Assembly (NCBI GenBank): GCA_002840055.1
Contig: PGZJ01000005.1
Location: 342,340 to 406,339, forward strand
Length of the DNA: 64,000 nucleotides
Direction: 5' to 3'
From: Gammaproteobacteria bacterium HGW-Gammaproteobacteria-11
Lineage (GTDB): Bacteria > Pseudomonadota > Gammaproteobacteria > Pseudomonadales > Pseudomonadaceae
The translations under genes were made by a program, and so were the position numbers. The notes below the pieces were generated by a model that saw only the letters and a list, made by a program, of their open reading frames with translations, was not told the origin of the DNA and did not search any database. Shown here in pieces: positions 55,501 to 62,294 of the stretch (positions are counted from its first letter, which is position 1; each line of letters starts with the position of its first letter).

Positions 55501-56361
55501 CACACGGTGGCTTATGCAGAGCAGATAGCCTACGCCACAGTCCGGACACGGCGTCGAGGCTCGCGTAGGGCATCTGAGGGACGCCTGCCTGCGATACCGA
55601 AGCCTGCGATTGCTACTCGGACGCCCCAGGTTGCCACCCTCTCAGGCCTCATATGTCAGTCGCTGGAGACTGGGCCTCCTAGTCTAACGGACGTTGACAT
55701 GCTGCTGCGCAGACTCCGGAATAGCGTGCAGTCCGTAGATGTAGTGGCGAGAACGTTGGGCCTGAACATACAAGCGTCTAGGCGCGCGGTAGACCGCGCG
55801 TTGAGTTTGGAGGTTCGAACCGGATATGACGGCTATCGGCTGGCAACGCGTTCTGACGATTTTTTAGCTTGGGCCGTTAGCGACAGAAAAGCTCGGCAAT
55901 TCAAGCGTGAGGATGACAATGTAATCGAGCGCCTTAGGGTACTTGATCGCCAGATAAGAATGTCTTCGCCACCAGAGTTGGATGAAATATTGTCTGGATT
56001 GCGAGCATTAGAGGAGACAGTTGATGCCAAGAGTGGTGACTACTATGTGGTCCGGGTAGAGCAGTTGAGCTCAATAGCAAAGCTCGCAGCACTACTTGAT
56101 GCCCGCGTCAGCGCGGCAGTATCAGCCTTGATAAACACCTGTGCGCTGCGTGAATTGCTTCAGGTCCATGGTGTGGAATGGCGTTATTGGAACACTAGGC
56201 GGGCCGGACTAAGGCTCAGCCTGACCCCTGCCAGCGGACCGAAGCGCACGTTACAGCGCCTGCTACTAATAATTGCGGTGGCGATTCCCGACAAGTATCA
56301 AACAGTTGCTGTTGCGGATATCAAGTCTGATGACAGTGCTGCAGGCTCCGCCGTTTCCTGA
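52585..56361 (+). CDS. Giant tyrosine recombinase with two recombinase-like domains
   Basis: A 1258-residue protein, three to four times the usual integrase size. Residues about 40-215 already look like a recombinase catalytic domain: Arg59 (CTGHRGVKDP), Lys83, Asn175xxArg178 (VNFLRH), His201 (QLGHADG), but no tyrosine follows. Residues about 600-960 contain a core-binding-like part and a complete catalytic set: Arg782 (NLRFGEAL), Lys814 (TKSHAGV), His891/Arg894 (HHLRHGW), His943 (AAGHANES) and Tyr953 (GSYTH). About 300 further residues follow, helical, function unknown. Probably the active recombinase of a mobile module, translationally coupled to the 512-residue gene. Confidence 0.8.
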   Translation: MSTSTVTGFFPESQVISSLPEISLTRLQSAIHGKGSLAEQHNAFTDYCLALLFCCTGHRGVKDPFSELKHFDFDRGLLLICDKVSDESRAWRLVSLPDTAVEQVSVYCNYLRLLASQLEGGSPLGELSALIWDVSQGNARIPFFFYLQESCNGWEPVTPATLSKRWQDRWTLPVNFLRHVMADTLLHLTRRADWVSIQLGHADGVDHPFGATSTKPALDTLGQIRPYLEEGLKKIGWTVARSPLHGSRIRHRPVKRSWLNTSSEALFGYQRREAVRKGKRSIAATFFRELWSEQFPTGAALNRTAVQRIVEQIIIQAQTRGHSVNWCLRLLYSHLRSRPGGLAILRQIARYRQIEMEPTPFHAGSLTDYQAGQCIRAAYLGYLEQQGKNEASLDVHVRFAEIVVSAAIFSGIANADRLKVLGSALLTQTYLLKRSVFVDVPLGHGAVFRWFPDQVSQKLIYGLFRAETAGQKIQENKTRKALNSLVCELVGSAGGCPYDRLVRISRAVSGIEMPGYISSCLSGVIPAVSLPLPQWVRVVTGKSLTSGGEPAANQPDKSDNWTPVIKNSKRQHTAGEGRAFLREFRRLISAARNTKRTGNQLARTRSKRELVKTLQLACESSGWSALQMMLAGWTVHLCRHGTRSKKVLAYSTVEKYSVLVASRLVPVSVNLDVYALDEVAYEEMYLRAVEREEPKRRFELACRLREIHAFFQDVYLMEDLDWSAIMGAAGGPAQTRFAEANIITSAEYRRALTALVDDVSLGERRRWQYAGLLLLGFRFNLRFGEALRLRFTDVQRDGEQVYVWVHNSIFAETKSHAGVRVVPLIERLDALETRVLDRLLAAGEFDFDDNPAAMLMAEHSGAAELIDLAEAGRVLNGLLRRVTGDSSSRFHHLRHGWATRAVASHIGLVTPGFYEQLSEAVWPEFYGSDAGFPLRSIAVAAGHANESTTLGSYTHCADQMVSDYLPEPQLSDHTVAYAEQIAYATVRTRRRGSRRASEGRLPAIPKPAIATRTPQVATLSGLICQSLETGPPSLTDVDMLLRRLRNSVQSVDVVARTLGLNIQASRRAVDRALSLEVRTGYDGYRLATRSDDFLAWAVSDRKARQFKREDDNVIERLRVLDRQIRMSSPPELDEILSGLRALEETVDAKSGDYYVVRVEQLSSIAKLAALLDARVSAAVSALINTCALRELLQVHGVEWRYWNTRRAGLRLSLTPASGPKRTLQRLLLIIAVAIPDKYQTVAVADIKSDDSAAGSAVS

Positions 56362-56448
56362 GAACGTTAGCGCATAGTCGATAATAGCTTGATCTTTAGG
56401 TGCTGGAATTTCAACGTATGCCCGGTGATAGGCTTTTTCTATTCATGT

Positions 56449-57264
56449 CTAGTCAACCAGCGAACCTTGGACAGGAACGTCTATTGTTCGGAGTATCTCT
56501 TGCAGCGTTCCGCCCCGCATTCTGCGTGTCCCGTTCTCTATCTGGTACGAAGGAGTCACACGCAACTCGACAGATTTGCGGTGTAACTGAGCATCAAGCA
56601 ATCGCTCTCTGAAATGCCCACTCCGCGGAATGTGCAGCTGGGTGCACTGACCGTCAGGCCCGCGGAGTAGCATGGTCCTGGCCTTATCATTTACCGCTAA
56701 TACCTCTCCGCTTAATTCTAGGTCCCGGCTGTCCAGAAGAATCTCACTAGATCCGCGCTTCGGGACGAAGCTGAAGCTGGTAGGGCTGTCCGGATCAACC
56801 TCGACTCCAGACGCTGGCAGGTGGGTTCGCAAAACTGCAGCCAGCTCAGCTATCTCCTTTGGAGCTCTGATGTTCGATTCGGAGCTTTGTTCTGGATCGC
56901 CTGAGCTGATTGAGATTAGCTCCGCAGGCAGAGAGGATGCTGCGACCTGGCGCACGACCTGACTTGCGTCGCGGAACTGCTGCAGGATTGCGTCAGCGCC
57001 GCTTGATCCAAAGGGCAATTCGGGGTGCCCGAAAATAGCCACCAAGATGCTCTCCACTCGCTTCCCGTCCGTTTGCTCAAGAGCCTGTAGACGAACTTGA
57101 TCGCCCATTTTGCGTTGGAGCCTTGCCGCTAAGGATTCCAGGTCTTTGAGCTCACTGCGCTTTTTCGCATCTATAACCGGCCAAGTGATGTGCTCATCTT
57201 GGCGCACAGCGCCGGAAATATTGGCGCGCAGAAGTGTGACTTTATGAGTATTACTGTTTTGCAT
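56449..57264 (-). CDS. Unknown 271-residue protein opposite the giant recombinase
   Basis: No family recognised. The N-terminal half is helical (KRSELKDLESLAARLQRKMG; ADAILQQFRDASQVVRQVAA), the C-terminal half strand-rich (GEVLAVNDKARTMLLRGPDG; ELRVTPSYQIENGTRRMRGG). No signal peptide or membrane segment. It converges on the giant recombinase gene (88-bp gap) and belongs to the same module by position and similar base composition. It could be an accessory or regulatory protein, but nothing in the sequence shows it. Confidence 0.6.
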   Translation of the reverse strand: MQNSNTHKVTLLRANISGAVRQDEHITWPVIDAKKRSELKDLESLAARLQRKMGDQVRLQALEQTDGKRVESILVAIFGHPELPFGSSGADAILQQFRDASQVVRQVAASSLPAELISISSGDPEQSSESNIRAPKEIAELAAVLRTHLPASGVEVDPDSPTSFSFVPKRGSSEILLDSRDLELSGEVLAVNDKARTMLLRGPDGQCTQLHIPRSGHFRERLLDAQLHRKSVELRVTPSYQIENGTRRMRGGTLQEILRTIDVPVQGSLVD

Positions 57265-57835
57265 AATAAGTCCTTATTAGAGATTCTCTGTTATTAAATT
57301 ATTCCTCTGTGCAATAATCTTCAAATGGTTTGTTTTATGTTATTAAACCGAAGTATTATCGGCTTGGTGGTTTTTCAGATAGCATTAACCCTATGATATA
57401 TATAGTGTTTTTCATGATATGTTCTCTGCGGAGTTTGACCTGCTATTGTATAGTGATATCAAATAATATGTTTTGCGGGTGGTTTTGCAATTATCTACTA
57501 ATTTCGGACCCTGAAATGGGTGGTAAAGTTATCGCCACAACTCAGATGTTCCATGACAAGACAGCGTTGTAGACTTTTAGCGCGTTCGAAAATATTTGCA
57601 GCGTTGATGGTTCTGGATCAAAGTTACGATCATTTAGGCAAGAAAATGCTTATGCAACGAAGAAACAGTTAGTTCTTCAGCCGCCGGTTTTCATCTTCAA
57701 GCTCTTTAAGCCTGGCCATCATGGATGCATTCATGCCGCCAAACTTGGAACGCCTGTCAGCGATTCAGGATCTGATGTGCGCATTGTCCTGTAATCACTT
57801 TGGACGCGTCATCTTGGATAACGGCTTAGCCTTAC
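57265..57835. other. AT-rich region bounding the recombinase module, with IS3 remnant
   Basis: 571 bp. The first 300 bp are strikingly AT-rich and contain the promoter side of the 271-residue gene; an open frame at 57330-57572 has no protein-like features. The second half carries an IS3-type transposase fragment. This is a likely junction between the recombinase module and the integrative element to the right. Confidence 0.5.
57669..57760 (-). pseudogene. IS3-family transposase OrfA C-terminal fragment
   Basis: On the minus strand: RRSKFGGMNASMMARLKELE followed by DENRRLKN and a stop. This is the conserved coiled-coil/leucine-zipper end of IS3-group OrfA proteins (GGM..S...RLKELE.EN.RLK). 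Only about 30 codons remain, without ends or the OrfB part. Confidence 0.65.
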
Positions 57836-58144
57836 TCAGTCCTTGAAATAGTTATCACGCTCAACCAGGCCGAACGGAGCGTCAGGTTTGATCGCCTGAT
57901 CGGGTACTTCGTCGAACATATGCTCAACCATCCGCTGTCGTCGCAGAGCCGACAAGGTGTTGAAAAAGCAGCTTTCGCATAGTTGTACCTCATACCGCTC
58001 GCCATCATGCTGCGAGCCATATCCCCAGTGTGCTGACAGCACGCCAAACTGTGCCGATGTGCCGGGCTTTGTGGTGGATGTGCCGCATACATCACAGAGC
58101 ACATCGGTAGTGACCGGAACGTTTTGTGTCTCGCAGATTTTCAT
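57836..58144 (-). CDS. Small CxxC-motif protein
   Basis: 102 residues from ATG 58144 (GGAGAGGACC upstream). Two CxxC pairs (LCDVCGTST and LCESCFF) would bind one zinc ion; between them lies QFGVLSAHWGYGSQHDGERY, a pattern I have seen in small hypothetical proteins of genomic islands. The function is unknown. It is the last gene of the leftward cargo of the integrative element. Confidence 0.65.
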   Translation of the reverse strand: MKICETQNVPVTTDVLCDVCGTSTTKPGTSAQFGVLSAHWGYGSQHDGERYEVQLCESCFFNTLSALRRQRMVEHMFDEVPDQAIKPDAPFGLVERDNYFKD

Positions 58145-58278
58145 TGGTCCTCTCCAACATGTTACGTTGTCAGCCATGATAGCGCATGGCAGGTTGCCAT
58201 TTTCGGCGAGTCAGCCCGCGTTTTACGCTTGGTTTCCAATGAACCGGTTCACGGATCAAGGGACCTCCAGCGACCATG

Positions 58279-58338
58279 GAGAGCCTTGCCTCAAGAAAAT
58301 TTTGAATTGTGCAGCCTTACGGGATTAACAAGGCTCTC
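58279..58338. repeat. Inverted repeat GAGAGCCTTG / CAAGGCTCTC
   Basis: Perfect 10-bp arms at 58279-58288 and 58329-58338 with a 40-base loop, between two minus-strand genes. The right arm is followed by TTTTCT. It could be a weak terminator or a trace of element ends; I cannot decide. Confidence 0.4.
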
Positions 58339-58350
58339 TTTTCTACGTAG

Positions 58351-59556
58351 TTACTGGGTCCCGTGATTTGTTGCTTTAACATGCTTGCCATCAGTCGCAT
58401 GGGGTAAAAGCAGCAAGTCCAGTAATGCCAGGGCCTGCTGGTAGATGCCTGGGCAGCGTGCCTCACTGGGACCGGCGACATTAAGTTTGGCTGGTCTGTG
58501 CGTGGTGCGCCAGGCGAGCCATTGACTCAGGATTTGATCTGTAGGGGTATCCAGATTCAACGGTCGGCAGGCTTTGCCGAATTTGTTGGCAAACTCCTGT
58601 GTCAACCGGCTGCCGCCCTCAAGCACGCCGCGATAGATGATCAGTGTGGCATCACTGTGCTGGACGTTAAGCTTGTTGCGTTGGCGGTAGCCGTTAGATT
58701 CCGTTTCGCTCAGCTGGTAGCGCCGGTCCAGTACTCCGTCAGCCGCTATCCGTCCTGCAGGACACCAACCGCCATGTTCAAGGTTGTTGGTGATGGCCCA
58801 GTCAAGGGCGGCGCGGTCGACGCCGGTCTGTCCGCCAGACATCAGCAGGGTTGGCCGCTCGGGAAACATGGATAGGATTTCACTCACCGATAGCAGTGTC
58901 GGGCAACCGGTCATTTCCAATGTATCAATCCACAACTGGTTACCCTTGCGGATGATCTGATCAGCACCAATATGGCCTGAAACCACGGCTGTAATGCCAT
59001 GGATGTGTGTCGTGACTGGCTGATAGCTGCGTGACCAGTCCCACGTGCAGCGTTTGGCCAGCGACTCAGAAAATATCAATGAGTCCAGGCTCTGCCAATC
59101 GTCCATCGGGCTTTGCGCATGCACAATGCCAATGTCACCGCGCGGATGTTCGATTGTCAGTGTGAGGGGGAGGTTTTGCTGGATACGCACAGCTAGCGTA
59201 CGGACTTGATCGGGCGAGAGATTATCAGTCCAGCAACCACCCATCTGGCGACGCTTCTGCGCGAGTTCTGGGCGTTCCTGTGCAGCCAAGAGCATCAGTT
59301 CATGGTTGCCCGCCACGCTGTAACAAAAAGGCGAATCAAGCACCCAGTTCAGCGTTTCCAGTGAGCAGGGACCGCGGTCGGTCAGATCGCCAAGGAGAAT
59401 CAGTCGGTCAATTTGTGGGTTGAAGCCGGCCTTGTTGAGTCTCTCCTTCAGCAGTGGCAGATGACCGTGCAGGTCTGAGCAAACCCAGTCGGTACCTTGA
59501 CTATTGGCTGCAAGCCTGTGGTTTACAGCCAGTGCTGGTTGAAGTGGAGCGTTCAT
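58351..59556 (-). CDS. Ser/Thr-phosphatase-like domain fused to molybdenum-carrier-like domain
   Basis: A 401-residue fusion. Residues about 24-225 are a calcineurin-like phosphoesterase: Asp28-Leu-His30 (CSDLHGH), Gly-Asp57 and Asp60-Arg (LLGDLTDRGP), Asn84-His85 (AGNHELM), HAQSP and SGHIGADQ complete the metal-site set, closest to bacterial PrpA/lambda phosphatases. Residues about 235-375 match the putative molybdenum-carrier (YpsA/LOG-like) family: MSGGQTGVDRAALDWAI, GGWCPAGRIAADGVLD, YQLSETESNGYRQRNKLNV, SDATLII. The remaining C-terminus is unassigned. Cytoplasmic. The link between the two activities is unknown. Confidence 0.8.
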   Translation of the reverse strand: MNAPLQPALAVNHRLAANSQGTDWVCSDLHGHLPLLKERLNKAGFNPQIDRLILLGDLTDRGPCSLETLNWVLDSPFCYSVAGNHELMLLAAQERPELAQKRRQMGGCWTDNLSPDQVRTLAVRIQQNLPLTLTIEHPRGDIGIVHAQSPMDDWQSLDSLIFSESLAKRCTWDWSRSYQPVTTHIHGITAVVSGHIGADQIIRKGNQLWIDTLEMTGCPTLLSVSEILSMFPERPTLLMSGGQTGVDRAALDWAITNNLEHGGWCPAGRIAADGVLDRRYQLSETESNGYRQRNKLNVQHSDATLIIYRGVLEGGSRLTQEFANKFGKACRPLNLDTPTDQILSQWLAWRTTHRPAKLNVAGPSEARCPGIYQQALALLDLLLLPHATDGKHVKATNHGTQ

Positions 59557-59648
59557 CTGGAAAGACCTCTAGTTGCCCGTAAATCGGTCCGGTCATGCCA
59601 TCAAATGCTTAGCGTGAAGCCCGCCGCAGTACCGCTGTCATTGGCATC

Positions 59649-60047
59649 TCACCAAGTGCTATTGAGCAAACTTTCAATTCGGCGATAGGTTTCGACAAGG
59701 TCCTGCATGCTGCCCTGGGCAATAACATCGAGCGGCGCACGTCCATCAAAGAACGCATTATCGTTGGGTCGCGCCATAAAACCGTATACGTTTGCCGGGT
59801 TTTCAAAAAGCGTACGCATGGCTGCGTGGATGTTCAGCACGATACTGATGCGCATAAGCTGCTCGCCGTCCAGTTTGGGTGGAGCATTGCCGGCGGTGAC
59901 TTGATCCAGCGCGTACCGAGAAATGCGCAATATTTTCTGAATCTGGCTTCGTCTGGCTTTCCAACCCTTTAGGATTGTAATAGCCGTACGTAAGCCAATT
60001 ATGTGCTTGTCTTTTTCGCTAGGCAGGCCAGTTTCTTGCGCAACCAT
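59649..60047 (-). CDS. MbcA/ParS/Xre-type antitoxin-like protein
   Basis: 132 residues. The N-terminal half is a short helical DNA-binding-like part (AITILKGWKARRSQIQKILR, ISRYALDQV). The C-terminal half resembles the DUF2384/ParS toxin-binding domain: IVLNIHAAMRTLFENPANVY and GFMARPNDNAFFDGRAPLDV, followed by LVETYRRIESLL. Such proteins pair with RES-domain toxins. No RES toxin gene lies adjacent, so here it may act alone or with the next gene. Confidence 0.7.
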   Translation of the reverse strand: MVAQETGLPSEKDKHIIGLRTAITILKGWKARRSQIQKILRISRYALDQVTAGNAPPKLDGEQLMRISIVLNIHAAMRTLFENPANVYGFMARPNDNAFFDGRAPLDVIAQGSMQDLVETYRRIESLLNSTW

Positions 60048-60104
60048 AATCTTGCTGCTCTTTATGTGAGTGACTTAAACGCAAACCCTAATCCTGGCAC
60101 CTGC

Positions 60105-60416
60105 TCAGAAAACATAGCCTTCGATCAGCCTGATCAGATCGGCGATGACCTCATCGCGTGTATTTGCGCCGGTTTTGATGCAGTGCAGCGGTGTCTTCCC
60201 ACTCAGGCGGGTCAGGGGTTTTTGTAGATAATGCTTTGCTTCTGCAGTACTGCCAAACACCAGTAGGCTGAGCGCCAGAGTTTCTGTGGCGTCAATGTCT
60301 GCAAGCAGATTGTTGCTGGTCGGGTCATCAAGGCCTTCCAGCAGGCGGGGTACCTGTCCAATCGACATTTCAAAATCCGCCAGCAGCGACGCCGCCAACC
60401 CATCACGAATTTCCAT
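60105..60416 (-). CDS. Small ParS-like (DUF2384-like) protein
   Basis: 103 residues. The C-terminal half (LVFGSTAEAKHYLQKPLTRL, SGKTPLHCIKTGANTRDEVI, ADLIRLIEGYV) has the layout of the antitoxin toxin-binding domain: W/Y-L..P...L.G..P........ ..V...L..IE.G. The N-terminal half is helical without a clear helix-turn-helix. It lies 57 bp upstream of the second ParS-like gene in the same direction, and both may be descendants of one antitoxin type. Assignment is by pattern only. Confidence 0.5.
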   Translation of the reverse strand: MEIRDGLAASLLADFEMSIGQVPRLLEGLDDPTSNNLLADIDATETLALSLLVFGSTAEAKHYLQKPLTRLSGKTPLHCIKTGANTRDEVIADLIRLIEGYVF

Positions 60417-60551
60417 TGTTTTAGCTCCTTAATGATCAGCCCTCGTCAACTAGCTTGAGGGGCTGAGCGCTCTTGGCAGGGCAGCTATGCAGCCGCTGCC
60501 GCCACTACCCGTTTCAATGCCTGCATCATCGGTAACGTGTTGCAGGTTGGC

Positions 60552-60950
60552 CTAGCAGATGCTCATGATGGCGTTCAGTGAGGTCGTCTTGCGCCTTCCT
60601 GTCCCTAGCAAGATATAGACAGTGTTGGTTGTTTCGAAAATGCCGGGTGATGTAAAGCCAAGTAACGGTGTGGTTCTAACCCAGTTACCCGGGGCGAAGC
60701 GATGAGTGCTGTCGAATACCACCTCGTGGGCATAGACCATCACTGGCTGCAGCCCCTGATGCTTGAGATCTGCGGCAATCTTTTCACCTACATCCAGGTC
60801 AGCCCAGATCCAGTCGCGCACGATCCTGAAGGGCTTGTAGCCAGGGTGGCTGGTAGCTAGTTTTTTTGCGTCTTCCAGCGTCAGGTCTGCACCCTGGATT
60901 GGTTCGCCGTCGCTGTACAGTAGGTCTGTCGCTGACTCTATTGCGTTCAT
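60552..60950 (-). CDS. Hypothetical protein of a Pseudomonas island family
   Basis: 132 residues, no signal peptide. DLTLEDAKKLATSHPGYKPF, RIVRDWIWADLDVGEKIAAD and APGNWVRTTPLLGFTSPGIF followed by NTVYILLGTGRRK resemble a conserved family I have seen in Pseudomonas integrative elements (possibly DUF6957), with no known function. It is the first gene after a perfect LexA-type box and so probably the first gene of a damage-inducible leftward operon. Confidence 0.6.
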   Translation of the reverse strand: MNAIESATDLLYSDGEPIQGADLTLEDAKKLATSHPGYKPFRIVRDWIWADLDVGEKIAADLKHQGLQPVMVYAHEVVFDSTHRFAPGNWVRTTPLLGFTSPGIFETTNTVYILLGTGRRKTTSLNAIMSIC

Positions 60951-61007
60951 ATGGTTGTCCTTTTGGTTTTACAGGCCTTCGTGGGCACAGTGAAATTCCA
61001 ATTTATG

Positions 61008-61023
61008 CTGTATATAAATACAG
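61008..61023. promoter_or_regulatory. LexA (SOS) box
   Basis: CTGTATATAAATACAG fits the CTG-N10-CAG LexA consensus exactly, with the AT alternation of strong sites. It is 58 bp upstream of the 60950 start codon, in a promoter-like AT-rich region that serves the leftward cargo genes. Integrative elements often use LexA to couple cargo or transfer genes to DNA damage. Confidence 0.75.
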
Positions 61024-61119
61024 TATTATTGTTTGTGTGTCATCCGTGACTAGCCTGCACCGTATGCGGGCTAGTCGGGTCGGTTGGTTGAGGTAAAAAG
61101 AGTGTTGGACTGAACGAGC

Positions 61120-62049
61120 TTAGGGCGGTCTTGGCAGCCAGTAGGTGCTGGCAGGGCCTGGGCCATCCGACTTGGCAAAGGTCTGCCAGTCGGGTTTGCT
61201 GCTGAACGCCCGATGTCGGTTGTCAGCGGCTGCACTCATCACGTCAGCTTGGCGGATCGTCAGCGCGATGGGCATCATCGGCCTTTGCTGGCGGGGGTGC
61301 AGTATCCAGCCGAACAGATAGCGCAGTGCGTTGGCGCCATCGGACCAGACGCTATCCAGATGAGTCAAAGCGGGCACAATTAGTTCGAATCCAATCAGTT
61401 CATGGCTGATCAGATACCCGGTTTCTGTACGTCGCCCGTCGGCATGAAAGCAGCTTACCTTGCCCAAATCATGCAGCAGACCCACCACGGCGGCCAGCCA
61501 GCGTTCATGTTCGGCAAAACTACTGCTGACTGCATACACTGCTTTCGCAACTTCCAGGCTATGCTGCGCCAGGCCACCTTTATGGCAGTGGTGGTGATTG
61601 CTGCTGGCAGGCAGGCTGAAAAATCTACAGCCAACAGAAGGTTGCCCCAGTACCTGATAGACAAAGGCTTTGAGTGGCGTATAGGGACAGGGTTGAAGCC
61701 ACTGCTCGACAGCCATCACTTCATCCACCGAAGCAATCAGGCTGGCAGGCAAATGGCTCAGCGACTGAAAGCTCTCCGGGGTAACCAACTGCCCGCTGGA
61801 TCCAAGCAAGTGATTGCCATATCGACTTACCCGAATACTCACGGCAACCAGACCACTGGTGGGCCAGTTGCCGGGGTGGTCATGCAGTTCAAGCAATACC
61901 TCATGGCTGCCGGAGAGATTTTCGATGCTTAGAAATATCCCGGCGTTCAGTGGCGATACCTGATAGGCCTGCTGGGCAATCAGGCAGCCCGTCAGCCAGA
62001 AGGTATCCTGGAGTGGTTCCTGCATAGCAGGCAGTATGGACTGACTCAT
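61120..62049 (-). CDS. HD-domain protein (TraI_2-like)
   Basis: 309 residues from ATG 62049, which overlaps the preceding gene by TGATG. An HD phosphohydrolase-like core is visible: NHHHCHKGGLAQHSLEVAKA and VVGLLHDLGKVSCFH, with the His...His-Asp pair, then LISHELIGFELIVPAL. The fold resembles the HD domain of TraI_2-type proteins of integrative conjugative elements. The C-terminal part (SKPDWQTFAKSDGPGPASTY) is short. Possible role in element DNA processing or nucleotide hydrolysis. No relaxase motif is seen. Confidence 0.7.
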   Translation of the reverse strand: MSQSILPAMQEPLQDTFWLTGCLIAQQAYQVSPLNAGIFLSIENLSGSHEVLLELHDHPGNWPTSGLVAVSIRVSRYGNHLLGSSGQLVTPESFQSLSHLPASLIASVDEVMAVEQWLQPCPYTPLKAFVYQVLGQPSVGCRFFSLPASSNHHHCHKGGLAQHSLEVAKAVYAVSSSFAEHERWLAAVVGLLHDLGKVSCFHADGRRTETGYLISHELIGFELIVPALTHLDSVWSDGANALRYLFGWILHPRQQRPMMPIALTIRQADVMSAAADNRHRAFSSKPDWQTFAKSDGPGPASTYWLPRPP

Positions 62050-62294
62050 CAGGCAGCCCCCCACTGATTCAGTGTGCGTTCCAACCGTTCCAGAAGGTAG
62101 GGCAAAACTGCACGCCCGCATTCTTCCTCGAACTGCGGCAGTGTTTCCCTGACCCAGGTTTCCAGTGCCGCCAGATTGCTCGACTCTGTTCCTTGGCCGA
62201 TCAGAAAAACCAATGCATCGCCTTCTGGGATTTGTAGGGCAGCCTGCATGGCGCTGGCCAGACGGTGGCATGTATTGTTGGAGAATTCATGCAT
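62049..62294 (-). CDS. Small hypothetical protein between integrase and HD-domain gene
   Basis: 81 residues from ATG 62294, starting 8 bp inside the integrase gene and ending in a 3-4 bp overlap with the HD-domain gene. The sequence (HEFSNNTCHRLASAMQAALQ; EEECGRAVLPYLLERLERTL) is helical and acidic. No family recognised. The overlaps show that it is part of the integrase-HD operon. Confidence 0.6.
   Translation of the reverse strand: MHEFSNNTCHRLASAMQAALQIPEGDALVFLIGQGTESSNLAALETWVRETLPQFEEECGRAVLPYLLERLERTLNQWGAA

Noticed and set aside
49918-57264. Assignment of the recombinase region to Tn554-type TnpABC, RIT trio or gamma-mobile-trio elements
   Set aside because: Protein sizes, number of catalytic domains and gene overlaps differ from what I remember of those elements; not excluded without a search.
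57330-57572. 80-codon AT-rich frame with hydrophobic segments
   Set aside because: Composition simply reflects the AT-rich DNA; no ribosome site or coherent protein features.
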